A stretch of 12,541 nt of DNA from positions 1 to 12,541 of the forward strand of contig JAISDM010000119.1 in the NCBI GenBank assembly GCA_031264885.1, given 5' to 3'. This DNA comes from Peptococcaceae bacterium. GTDB lineage: Bacteria; Bacillota; Peptococcia; DRI-13; UBA5745. Positions 6,946 through 12,541 of the stretch are shown piece by piece (the stretch's first letter is position 1; each line of letters starts with the position of its first letter). Below the pieces are notes generated by a model. It saw nothing but the letters and a program-made list of their open reading frames with translations. It did not search any database and was not told where the DNA came from. Made by a program: the position numbers and the translations under genes.

Positions 6946-7824
6946 ATGGAATTGCATCAGCTTGAATATGTCCGGACTGTGGCGCGGCATCAGAATTTTA
7001 CCCGAGCCGCGGAAGAGATCAGCGTATCGCAGTCGTCGCTGTCTCAGCAGATCAATAAACTGGAAAACGAGCTGGGCGTCCGGCTCTTTGACCGAACGAC
7101 GCGCAAAGTGAAGCTGACGCCGGCGGGGGTGGATTTTGTCCGGCACGCCAATAATATTTTCCAGGAAATAGAGGACGCGAAACGCACCATTCAGGAATAT
7201 CTGTCGATAGAACGAGGGCATATCACCCTCGGCGCGTTTCCGGTGATCGGGCATTTCCAGCTGACCACGCTGATCGCCGACTTTCAGAAGACATTCCCTG
7301 GCGTGAAGCTGTCCTTTCAGGAGGCGGAATGCGAGGAGCTGGCCGTCATGCTTGCCGCGTCCAAGATTGACCTGGCGTTTCTCAGTGAGATCGCGGCGCC
7401 CATGGTGGAATTCTATAATCTGCTGATGGACGAGATCGTGGTGGTGGTCAACAGCTTTCATCCGCTGGCCGTCCAGCAGAGTGTGACTCTGGCTGAGCTC
7501 AGGGACGAAAGCTTCATCATCCCCGCGCCCACCGCCGGGATTTACAAAAACTTCCTGGAAGCCTGCAATGAAAACGGGTTCAACCCCAAGATTATTTATC
7601 ATTGCAGTCAGATCGAAACCAATGTGGGGCTGGTGCAGGAGAACATCGGCGTGGGGGTTCTGTCCTCCCAGGTGGCCGGGCATTACCGGGATAAGATATC
7701 CATTCTGCGCATTGTCCCGCCGGTGATCCGGAAGATTTCCCTGGCTGTACAAAAAAGTCCCAGCCACTCTCCCGCGGTGAATGTGTTTATCAAATTCGCG
7801 CTGCAATGGGTGGCGTCCCGGTAG
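6946..7824 (+). CDS. LysR-family transcriptional regulator
   Basis: A 292-aa LysR-type regulator. The N-terminal winged helix-turn-helix (1-60) contains FTRAAEEISVSQSSLSQQINKLE and LFDRTTRKVKLTPAG, typical of the family; residues from about 90 form the periplasmic-binding-protein-like effector domain. Such proteins bind a small effector and activate or repress nearby promoters. GAAGGAG (6931-6937) is 8 bases before ATG. Unusually for the family, it is not divergent from its presumed targets but lies in the same direction between the CoA-transferase and the hydrolase genes, so it may be transcribed with them. The effector is likely the substrate of the pathway or a CoA ester made from it (inference). 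Possible target regions are 3870-3960, 7825-7898 and 9640-9774. Confidence 0.92.
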   Translation: MELHQLEYVRTVARHQNFTRAAEEISVSQSSLSQQINKLENELGVRLFDRTTRKVKLTPAGVDFVRHANNIFQEIEDAKRTIQEYLSIERGHITLGAFPVIGHFQLTTLIADFQKTFPGVKLSFQEAECEELAVMLAASKIDLAFLSEIAAPMVEFYNLLMDEIVVVVNSFHPLAVQQSVTLAELRDESFIIPAPTAGIYKNFLEACNENGFNPKIIYHCSQIETNVGLVQENIGVGVLSSQVAGHYRDKISILRIVPPVIRKISLAVQKSPSHSPAVNVFIKFALQWVASR

Positions 7825-7832
7825 TGGTGAGC

Positions 7833-7880
7833 AGTGATTGAGTGATTAGAGTGATTGAGTGATTAGAGTGATTAGAGTTG
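7833..7880 (+). repeat. Short tandem repeat, GTGATTRAG-type units
   Basis: Five consecutive AGTGATT units of 8 or 9 bases (AGTGATTG and AGTGATTAG, partly alternating) fill the gap between the LysR gene and the hydrolase gene, ending at the ribosome binding site AAGGAGGGA. It may be a variable-number tract. By changing spacing or creating repeated operator half-sites it could alter expression of the next gene. Confidence 0.85.
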
Positions 7881-7898
7881 AAGGAGGGATTTTACCGC

Positions 7899-8867
7899 AT
7901 GAAGTATGAATATTCAAAAGGGTCTTTGGACAAGGGCGACGGGCTGTACTTCCAGAATATGACGGGAGCGGACGTCACGGAGCGCTTGAAGAAGAACGAC
8001 ATCATCATCATTCCCGTGGGCAGCACCGAGTATCACGGCAAGGGCCAGGTCTACGGGGAGGACGGGTTTTTGGTCTCGCGCATGGCGGAGATCGTGGCCC
8101 GGGAGACCGGATGTACGATTTCGCAGCCGATCTGGTTCGGCTCGCATCCGTACAATCAGCTGGGGATGCCGGGGACCATTGTGGTGCCGGAGAATACCTT
8201 TGTGGATTATCTCCGGGCCGTTATCGCCGGCTATTGGAACGCGGGATTCAGGAAACAGATTCTGCTCAACGGGCACGGACAGGAATACGTCATTCCCAAC
8301 GCGATCCAGGAGTTCGGCAAGATCACACAGGTGCCCGCGGTGCTGGCCTTTGTGAACTGGCCCACGGTTATTGTGCCTTTCTTGAAGGACAAGGAGCATA
8401 ATCCGGAGAGTACGTTCGATACGCCGTTCAGGCACGCGGACGAGGTGGAAGCCTCTTATGCCATCGCTCTGTTCCCGGAATTGAACAAGAAGCATCAGAT
8501 GGAAGACACCAAGCGGGAGATCAAGGGCTTCCTGTCGGAGGGCCATGTGGACAAGGGCGGAGACATCTATCAGGCCCCGATTCCCGGCCACGCCCAGATG
8601 GGTCTGGGCGGACTGGAGGTTCATTTCTATCCGGAAGGCGTCATCGGCAAGCCCACCTTGGCGGAAGGTATCAAGGCCGAGCCCGGGCTGGACTTCCTGT
8701 TCGATTACATGATACGCCTGCACAATGAGATTTTGGAGAAGTTCCCGCCTGGCGTTCTGCCGGACGCGAAGGACGTGACCGAGCTGGATCAGGCCACGGT
8801 GGACGCGCTTCTGAAGGGGCCTTTCAACGGCGGCAGAAGCTTGTATTCGCACCGCTATCCTATTTGA
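7899..8867 (+). CDS. Creatininase-family hydrolase, 3-dehydro-scyllo-inosose hydrolase (IolN)-like
   Basis: A 322-aa metal-dependent hydrolase of the creatininase family. Likely metal ligands are E44 and H46 in PVGSTEYHG, D55 in YGED, H126 in LNGHGQEY, and H179 and E182 in FRHADEVEAS. From memory of family members, the N-terminal GDGLYFQNMTG, GSHPYNQLGMPGTIVVPE, GHVDKGGDIY, and KFPPGVLPD near the end match the subfamily annotated as 3-dehydro-scyllo-inosose hydrolase, which opens a cyclic beta-diketone in inositol breakdown. The substrate here could be that compound or another cyclic dione. ATG 7899 follows AAGGAGGGA by 9 bases; an upstream in-frame TTG at 7878 lies before that site. No other inositol (iol) genes are in the window, so the specific substrate remains open; the family call is firm. 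Confidence 0.85.
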   Translation: MKYEYSKGSLDKGDGLYFQNMTGADVTERLKKNDIIIIPVGSTEYHGKGQVYGEDGFLVSRMAEIVARETGCTISQPIWFGSHPYNQLGMPGTIVVPENTFVDYLRAVIAGYWNAGFRKQILLNGHGQEYVIPNAIQEFGKITQVPAVLAFVNWPTVIVPFLKDKEHNPESTFDTPFRHADEVEASYAIALFPELNKKHQMEDTKREIKGFLSEGHVDKGGDIYQAPIPGHAQMGLGGLEVHFYPEGVIGKPTLAEGIKAEPGLDFLFDYMIRLHNEILEKFPPGVLPDAKDVTELDQATVDALLKGPFNGGRSLYSHRYPI

Positions 8868-8895
8868 GGGCGAATTCACAGGGGATCAATCATAT

Positions 8896-8927
8896 GTCAT
8901 TCCGGGCTTGACGGCCCGGGATCCAGG
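8896..8927 (+). repeat. REP-like repeat unit, single copy
   Basis: GTCATTCCGGGCTTGAC followed by GGCCCGGGATCCAGG is a relative of the arms of the inverted repeat at 9518-9592. Inside it CCGGGC and GCCCGG (8902-8919) can form a 6-bp hairpin. Units of this kind (GTCATTCCGGGCTTG...) are common dispersed intergenic repeats in bacterial genomes. Confidence 0.7.
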
Positions 8928-8948
8928 CGATCATAGGCTGGATTTATG

Positions 8949-8986
8949 GGAGGCTGCTTGCAGCCTCCTTATACAAATAAAGGAGG
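8949..8986 (+). promoter_or_regulatory. Possible two-state leader controlling the ferredoxin ribosome binding site
   Basis: GGAGGCTGC (8949-8957) can pair perfectly with GCAGCCTCC (8960-8968). The 3' side of that hairpin, CCTCCTT (8964-8970), is also the exact complement of the ferredoxin ribosome binding site AAGGAGG (8980-8986), with a 9-base AT-rich loop between. The two helices exclude each other, so one exposes and the other hides the ribosome binding site. The first hairpin is followed only by TTAT, so it is a poor rho-independent terminator. The function is inference. Confidence 0.45.
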
Positions 8987-8995
8987 AAAATTCAT

Positions 8996-9169
8996 ATGCT
9001 GGTGGTTAACAAGGAGAAATGTAACGGGGACGCGGTTTGCACCATGCTTTGCCCTATGGAGGCGATTGCCATAGGCGAGGACGGCAAGGCGTTCATTGAC
9101 ACGGATCAATGTATGGAGTGCTTTGCCTGCCAGACGAGCTGCTCCCAGGAAGCGATCGAGGAGCAGTAA
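8996..9169 (+). CDS. Small two-cluster ferredoxin with Asp in the first cluster motif
   Basis: A 57-aa ferredoxin beginning MLVVNKEKC, with AAGGAGG 9 bases before ATG 8996. The second motif is complete, C39-x2-C42-x2-C45-x3-C49. The first is C9-x2-D12-x2-C15-x3-C19-P, with Asp where the second Cys normally stands. In Pyrococcus furiosus ferredoxin the same CxxD pattern (CIGDAICASLCP there) gives an Asp-ligated [4Fe-4S] cluster that easily converts to [3Fe-4S]. By analogy, cluster I here would use C9, D12, C15 and C49, and cluster II the remaining cysteines. It is a soluble electron carrier, probably for an oxidoreductase of the same pathway such as the nitroreductase at 3983. It lies 128 bases after the hydrolase gene, behind a REP-like unit and a hairpin. 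Confidence 0.9.
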   Translation: MLVVNKEKCNGDAVCTMLCPMEAIAIGEDGKAFIDTDQCMECFACQTSCSQEAIEEQ

Positions 9170-9221
9170 CCGGTCCCGAGGGTGCGGGCCAGGCTGTCCG
9201 AAAACGCACCCCAAATATTGC

Positions 9222-9276
9222 CAACACACAATATATGGGGTTGTTTGGGTGAAATGACACGGTATATAGTGTGTTG
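9222..9276. repeat. Inverted repeat CAACACAC...GTGTGTTG
   Basis: CAACACAC (9222-9229) is perfectly complementary to GTGTGTTG (9269-9276), and the bases just inside (AATATAT and TATATA) extend the symmetry imperfectly. The interval is about 39 bases. It could be a weak RNA hairpin after the ferredoxin gene or a pair of operator half-sites; it has no U-tract after it. Confidence 0.4.
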
Positions 9277-9310
9277 ACGATGCGATTTTTGCCGTTTCCG
9301 GACGGGGACG

Positions 9311-9495
9311 GGCGGCAAAATGCCGCCCCTACGGGAACCGGGGATGATGGGGTGCGTCTGTTTCCGGATTTGTGGTGGTGGAATGCCGCCCCTGCGGGGT
9401 ACCGTGAACGGACGCGCCTGTAGGGGCGGCATTCTGCCGCTCCTGCGGGAACGGGATGAGGCATTTGTAGGGGCGGCATTCTGCCGCCCGTCCCG
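9311..9495. repeat. Cluster of four GGGGCGGCATTCTGCCGC-type palindromic repeats
   Basis: Units are seen at about 9311-9335, 9380-9398, 9419-9448 and 9466-9495, each built on GGCGGCA/TGCCGCC. The first two are in inverse orientation to the last two. GAATGCCGCCCCT (9381-9393) and AGGGGCGGCATTC (9422-9434) form a perfect 13-bp inverted repeat. Such GC-rich units are dispersed repeats; no coding role is likely although frames stay open through them. Confidence 0.75.
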
Positions 9496-9517
9496 GGGGG
9501 GCGCGCCCGCAAAGGCC

Positions 9518-9592
9518 GTCATTCCGGGCTTGTCCCGGAATCCAGGTTCCTTGGTTTATCATTTTTGGGTTCCGGGACAAGCCCGGAATGAC
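9518..9592. repeat. Perfect 23-bp inverted repeat of REP-like units
   Basis: The arm at 9518-9540 (GTCATTCCGGGCTTG... to CGGAA) is the exact reverse complement of 9570-9592, with a 29-base interval. Each arm is itself nearly palindromic (TTCCGGG...CCCGGAA). It is related to the single unit at 8896-8927. As RNA it would form a very stable stem, and could stop or stabilise transcripts between the ferredoxin and the TRAP genes. Confidence 0.85.
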
Positions 9593-9668
9593 AGGGGGAC
9601 AGGCCGTCCCGGATCAGCGGGCGGGAATACTTTTGCGATTTTTGCAATATTCGTTATCGCGGGAATAC

Positions 9669-9698
9669 TTGATTTTTTCATGGTGTACGTGATATTAT
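9669..9698 (+). promoter_or_regulatory. Candidate promoter for the TRAP transporter genes
   Basis: TTGATT (9669-9674) and TATTAT (9693-9698) are 18 bases apart in an AT-rich stretch of a GC-rich region, 77 bases before the dctM start. A promoter here would separate TRAP expression from the upstream genes. Confidence 0.45.
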
Positions 9699-9774
9699 TA
9701 TATATAAAAACAGTGAAAGAAAGGAGACAGAATACAAGAACGCTCAAAGAAAGAGGAGGAAGTGATCGAGGACA

Positions 9775-11085
9775 ATGTCAAATTATCTGGTAGGGCTGTT
9801 GGGACTGCTGGCGCTGGTGGCTTTGCTGTTCATGGGGATGCGGATCGGCATCGCGATGGCGCTGGTGGGCTTTGTGGGCTGCTGGTACATGCGGGGTCTT
9901 TCGTCGGCGATCAGCTACATGGCCATCACGCCCTTCGCCACGACGAACAGCGAGTCGCTCAGCGTCATACCCCTGTTTACCTTGATGGGCGTGGCCTGTG
10001 CCTATGGAGGGATCAGCCAGGATCTGTACGCCGCCTGTTACAAGTTTGTCAGCCGGATGAAGGGCGGACTGGCCATCGCGACGGAGATAGCCTGTGCTTT
10101 TTTTGCCGCCATCTGCGGATCTTCCACGGCGACCACCGCCAGCATGGGCAAGATTTGTCTGCCTGAGATGGACAAATACAACTACAAGCGCACGCTGACC
10201 TGCGGCTCTATTTCCGCCGGCGGCACATTGGGGATTCTGATCCCGCCCAGCGTCGGCTTCATGCTGTACGGCGTCAACGCCGGCGTCGGCGTCGGCAAGA
10301 TGTTCATGGCCGGCATCATTCCCGGTATCATTCTATGTATCTGTTATTCGCTGGTGGTGGTGGCCGTCTGCGCCATTGACCCTGAGGCCGGTCCCAGGGG
10401 ACCCAAGTTCACCCCGAAAGAGAAGCTTCAGGCCGCCACGGGCGTTCTGCCCGTTTTGGTTCTGTTCGCTCTGGTTCTGGGCGGCATTCTGTTCGGATGG
10501 TGCAGCGCTTCCGAGGGCGCCGCGGTGGGCGCGTTCGGCGCCTTCGCCTTCATGGCCATCCGGCGCAAATTCACCTTCAAGAACGTGCTTGCCACGCTGA
10601 GGGAGACCATCGACACCACCGCCATGATCTTCATGATTATGATCGGCGCCAATATTCTGGGCAACTTTTTTTCCGCCACCGGTCTGCCTCAGGCGATGTC
10701 CAACTTCTGCGCCACCGCGGATGTCAACCGCTGGCTCATTTTGATTTCCTGCCTGGTGATCTACGCCATTCTCGGCTGCTTTGTGGATTCCCTGCCTCTC
10801 ATCGTTCTTCTGACCCCGATTTTCCTGCCGGTGGTGGAGGTTCTGGGCTTCGACCGGATCTGGTTCGGCGTTCTGATGGTCATGCTGATGGAACTGGGTC
10901 TCATGACCCCTCCGGTGGGCATGTGCTGCTATGTCATGGCGGGGGTCGCGAAGGATACGCCTCTGTCTACGATTTTTAAGGGGACGGCGCCCTTCCTTAT
11001 CGGCATCACTGTCGCGATCATTATCGTGATGCTGTTCCCCATCCTTTCCACGTGGCTGCCCGGTACGATGCGGTACGGCGCGTAA
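9775..11085 (+). CDS. TRAP transporter large permease subunit, DctM family
   Basis: A 436-aa inner-membrane protein made of about a dozen hydrophobic segments, the ion-coupled channel subunit of a tripartite ATP-independent periplasmic (TRAP) transporter. Family motifs include CGSSTATTASMGKICLPEM (114-132) and GGTLGILIPPS (149-159), followed by MFMAGIIPG. Its length is that of a plain DctM; a DctQ-DctM fusion would be about 600 residues. The start is ATG 9775, with GAGG 3 bases before and AGGAGG 15 bases before, so initiation may be weak or coupled to something upstream. The dctP gene follows after 82 bases. TRAP systems normally need a DctQ small subunit, which is not seen here. Codons are strongly GGC/GCC-rich compared with the first genes in the window. 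Confidence 0.92.
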   Translation: MSNYLVGLLGLLALVALLFMGMRIGIAMALVGFVGCWYMRGLSSAISYMAITPFATTNSESLSVIPLFTLMGVACAYGGISQDLYAACYKFVSRMKGGLAIATEIACAFFAAICGSSTATTASMGKICLPEMDKYNYKRTLTCGSISAGGTLGILIPPSVGFMLYGVNAGVGVGKMFMAGIIPGIILCICYSLVVVAVCAIDPEAGPRGPKFTPKEKLQAATGVLPVLVLFALVLGGILFGWCSASEGAAVGAFGAFAFMAIRRKFTFKNVLATLRETIDTTAMIFMIMIGANILGNFFSATGLPQAMSNFCATADVNRWLILISCLVIYAILGCFVDSLPLIVLLTPIFLPVVEVLGFDRIWFGVLMVMLMELGLMTPPVGMCCYVMAGVAKDTPLSTIFKGTAPFLIGITVAIIIVMLFPILSTWLPGTMRYGA

Positions 11086-11167
11086 AAACGCCGGAACCGC
11101 GATATATTTTTCCCGGTATATTTTTAATGAGGAAGCGTTACTACTGTTTTAGGAGAAGGAGGAACAA

Positions 11168-12421
11168 ATGAAAATGAATAGGAAACGTTTTTTGGTTATT
11201 TCCACGGTACTCATGACGTTCATGTTTCTGGTGAGCGGCTGCGGCGGCTCGGGGACGGCGACGACAACCACGACGGCGCCGCCCACGACGGCGGCGCCCA
11301 CAAACACACAGCCGCCGGATACCACCGCGCCCGCGGCGTCGGCGGCGCCGGCCGGGGTTCCCACGTTGAACGCCGACGCCGCGAAACGGGCGGAGGAAGC
11401 CTACGCGTTCATCGCCGATCTGAGACAGAAGGCGTCCGCGTACAGCACTTCCGCCGCCGATTATCGCTACATCCTGAACAATCATGACCCGGCCGCCAGC
11501 GCTGTGGGCGAATTCCTGGCGGCGTGGTCGGACGCCGTTTTGGTCGCGACCGAAGGCAAGGTGTTCATTGAGGTCGGCCATTCCAACTCGTTCAGCACCA
11601 GCGGCACGATGGCCACACTGGATGAGATGATCTCCGGCTCCATCGATTTTGACTTTACGCTGCCTTGCTACTTCAAGGGTTACATGCCCCTGACCCTCGC
11701 CATTCAGAACGCCGGTCTGGGCATCAAGAACGCGACGGTGGCGGCCAGCGCCATGTGGGAGCTCTACAAGACCAACGCCGATATTCAGGCGGAGTACGCG
11801 GATGACGGCGAAGTAATGTTCGTCTGGGCCAATAATCCCAGCCCGCTGTCTTACAAGGGTACGGCCGAGATCAACGACATCAGCGACATCAAGGGCAACA
11901 TCCGCGGCAACAACGGGCCCGCGCAGATGTTTATCACCCAGGTCGGCGCTTCCATCTTCGGCTGCCCCATCGGCGAGGTGTATACAAACGTGTCTACCGG
12001 CGTTATGGATTATCTGATCACCGACTGGCACGGCATCGCGTCCTTCAGCCTGTATGACGACGGCGTGCTGAACCACTATCTGGACACCAATATCGGCTGT
12101 TCCGCCTACACGCTGATGGCCAACGAGGATGTCTGGGCACAGATCGAGGCGAACGGCTACGCCGACGCGATCAAGTCCGTATCCGGCGACTACTTGCTGA
12201 ACCTTGTGGGCATCTGGGAGGCTTACGAGGCGAACGGCCGGGATCTGGCGCGCTCCACCGGCGGCGACATCTACGCGCCGAACAGCACTTTGGCCGGTCA
12301 GCTGGACGGGGTCTATGAGGCTGTGGCGAAACAGTGGGTATCCGAGACCGGCGGTTCCGCTCAACAGGTCTATGATCAGACCGCCGGGCTGGTGGAGAAA
12401 TACGCCGCGATGTATAAATAA
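11168..12421 (+). CDS. TRAP transporter substrate-binding lipoprotein, DctP family
   Basis: A 417-aa extracytoplasmic solute receptor. Residues 1-25 are a lipoprotein signal with basic start, hydrophobic core and lipobox VSGC (C25), so in a Gram-positive cell the protein would be anchored to the membrane. A Thr/Pro/Ala-rich linker (about 30-65) follows, then the binding domain. DctP hallmarks are IRGNNGPAQMF with R246, the position of the arginine that usually binds the substrate carboxylate, and GEVYTNVSTGVMD (269-281). It is longer than most DctP proteins because of the linker and an extra helical N-terminal stretch (about 66-125). ATG 11168 follows AGGAGAAGGAGG closely; ATG 11174 is possible. 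It works with the preceding DctM. The retained arginine suggests an organic acid ligand; its identity is unknown. Confidence 0.9.
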   Translation: MKMNRKRFLVISTVLMTFMFLVSGCGGSGTATTTTTAPPTTAAPTNTQPPDTTAPAASAAPAGVPTLNADAAKRAEEAYAFIADLRQKASAYSTSAADYRYILNNHDPAASAVGEFLAAWSDAVLVATEGKVFIEVGHSNSFSTSGTMATLDEMISGSIDFDFTLPCYFKGYMPLTLAIQNAGLGIKNATVAASAMWELYKTNADIQAEYADDGEVMFVWANNPSPLSYKGTAEINDISDIKGNIRGNNGPAQMFITQVGASIFGCPIGEVYTNVSTGVMDYLITDWHGIASFSLYDDGVLNHYLDTNIGCSAYTLMANEDVWAQIEANGYADAIKSVSGDYLLNLVGIWEAYEANGRDLARSTGGDIYAPNSTLAGQLDGVYEAVAKQWVSETGGSAQQVYDQTAGLVEKYAAMYK

Positions 12422-12472
12422 TCTAAGGACCTGTTGAATAATAAACTGATGAATTTCACGCCGCAATTTCGC

Positions 12473-12525
12473 CGTCAGGCAAGGCGGAGGAAGGAGGCAT
12501 ACCCGGGGCGGTATGGCGACTGACG
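12473..12525. repeat. Palindromic repeat at the window end
   Basis: Nested inverted repeats lie after dctP: CGTCAG (12473-12478) with CTGACG (12520-12525), and CATACC (12498-12503) with GGTATG (12510-12515). The sequence ending ACGACAACGCAGCCTGGCG at the window edge resembles dispersed clostridial repeats or the end of a mobile element, and may continue outside. No terminator U-tract is visible. Confidence 0.5.
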
Positions 12526-12541
12526 ACAACGCAGCCTGGCG

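Larger units (their letters stand above)
9170..9774. other. 605-base intergenic region without genes
   Basis: No convincing gene is present. It holds, in order, an AT-containing inverted repeat (9222-9276), four copies of a GC-rich palindromic unit (9311-9495), a perfect 23-bp inverted repeat (9518-9592), and an AT-rich stretch with a candidate promoter (9669-9698). A small TRAP subunit gene (dctQ) would be expected about here, but no frame of that type is seen. The open frames that cross the region run through repeats. Confidence 0.8.

Noticed and set aside
6043..7806. 587-codon antisense frame
   Set aside because: It lies opposite three well-supported genes (gctA-like end, gctB-like, LysR) and is rich in Arg, His and Pro, as expected from a GC-rich shadow frame.
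9311..9495. CRISPR array
   Set aside because: The repeated units are palindromic, irregularly spaced and in both orientations, without uniform spacers or cas genes.
9320..9793. 157-codon frame through the repeat cluster
   Set aside because: Its sequence is the translation of GC-rich repeat units and runs into dctM; no domain or ribosome binding site.
9762..10166. Frame starting just before dctM that might be a dctQ gene
   Set aside because: It overlaps dctM in another frame and its product is not hydrophobic, so it is not a DctQ subunit.
11141..12529. 462-codon antisense frame opposite dctP
   Set aside because: The + strand frame has a lipoprotein signal, ribosome binding site and DctP motifs; the antisense product is low-complexity.

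Overview
The window looks like a chromosomal segment of an anaerobic, moderately high-GC Firmicute (Clostridia-like). Strong AAGGAGG-type ribosome binding sites precede most genes. The order lspA - RluD-type pseudouridine synthase - pyrR is the one known from Bacillus and Clostridia, and a glutaconate-type CoA-transferase plus a small ferredoxin fit a fermentative anaerobe. All genes I accept are on the + strand. I cannot name the species.

Region 1 (1-3790) is housekeeping: a UPF0210/PFL-family gene, then a tightly packed, overlapping lspA - pseudouridine synthase - pyrR cluster. Three copies of one palindromic repeat (two of them partial as seen here) lie before the UPF0210 gene, between it and lspA, and at the end of pyrR. 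The third copy appears to supply the pyrR stop codon. Two copies differ by a compensatory base pair in the central hairpin.

Region 2 (about 3900-9169) looks like a catabolic operon behind an AT-rich promoter region: a nitroreductase-family flavoprotein, an unrecognised cysteine-containing 145-aa protein, both subunits of a GctAB-type CoA-transferase, a co-directional LysR regulator, a creatininase-family hydrolase resembling 3-dehydro-scyllo-inosose hydrolase (IolN), and a 57-aa ferredoxin whose first cluster motif has Asp in place of a Cys. The ferredoxin leader can form either a strong hairpin or a helix that masks the ribosome binding site.

Region 3 (9170-9774) is a repeat-filled intergenic stretch with several inverted repeats, including a perfect 23-bp one. 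A candidate promoter lies at its end.

Region 4 (9775-12421) encodes a TRAP transporter large permease (DctM) and its lipoprotein binding protein (DctP). No small DctQ subunit is visible. Another palindromic repeat follows to the window edge.

A reasonable but unproven reading of regions 2 and 4 is one uptake and degradation locus: TRAP import of an organic acid or polyol-derived compound, ring or C-C bond hydrolysis by the IolN-like enzyme, CoA activation by the GctAB-like enzyme, redox steps by the nitroreductase and ferredoxin, and control by the LysR protein.
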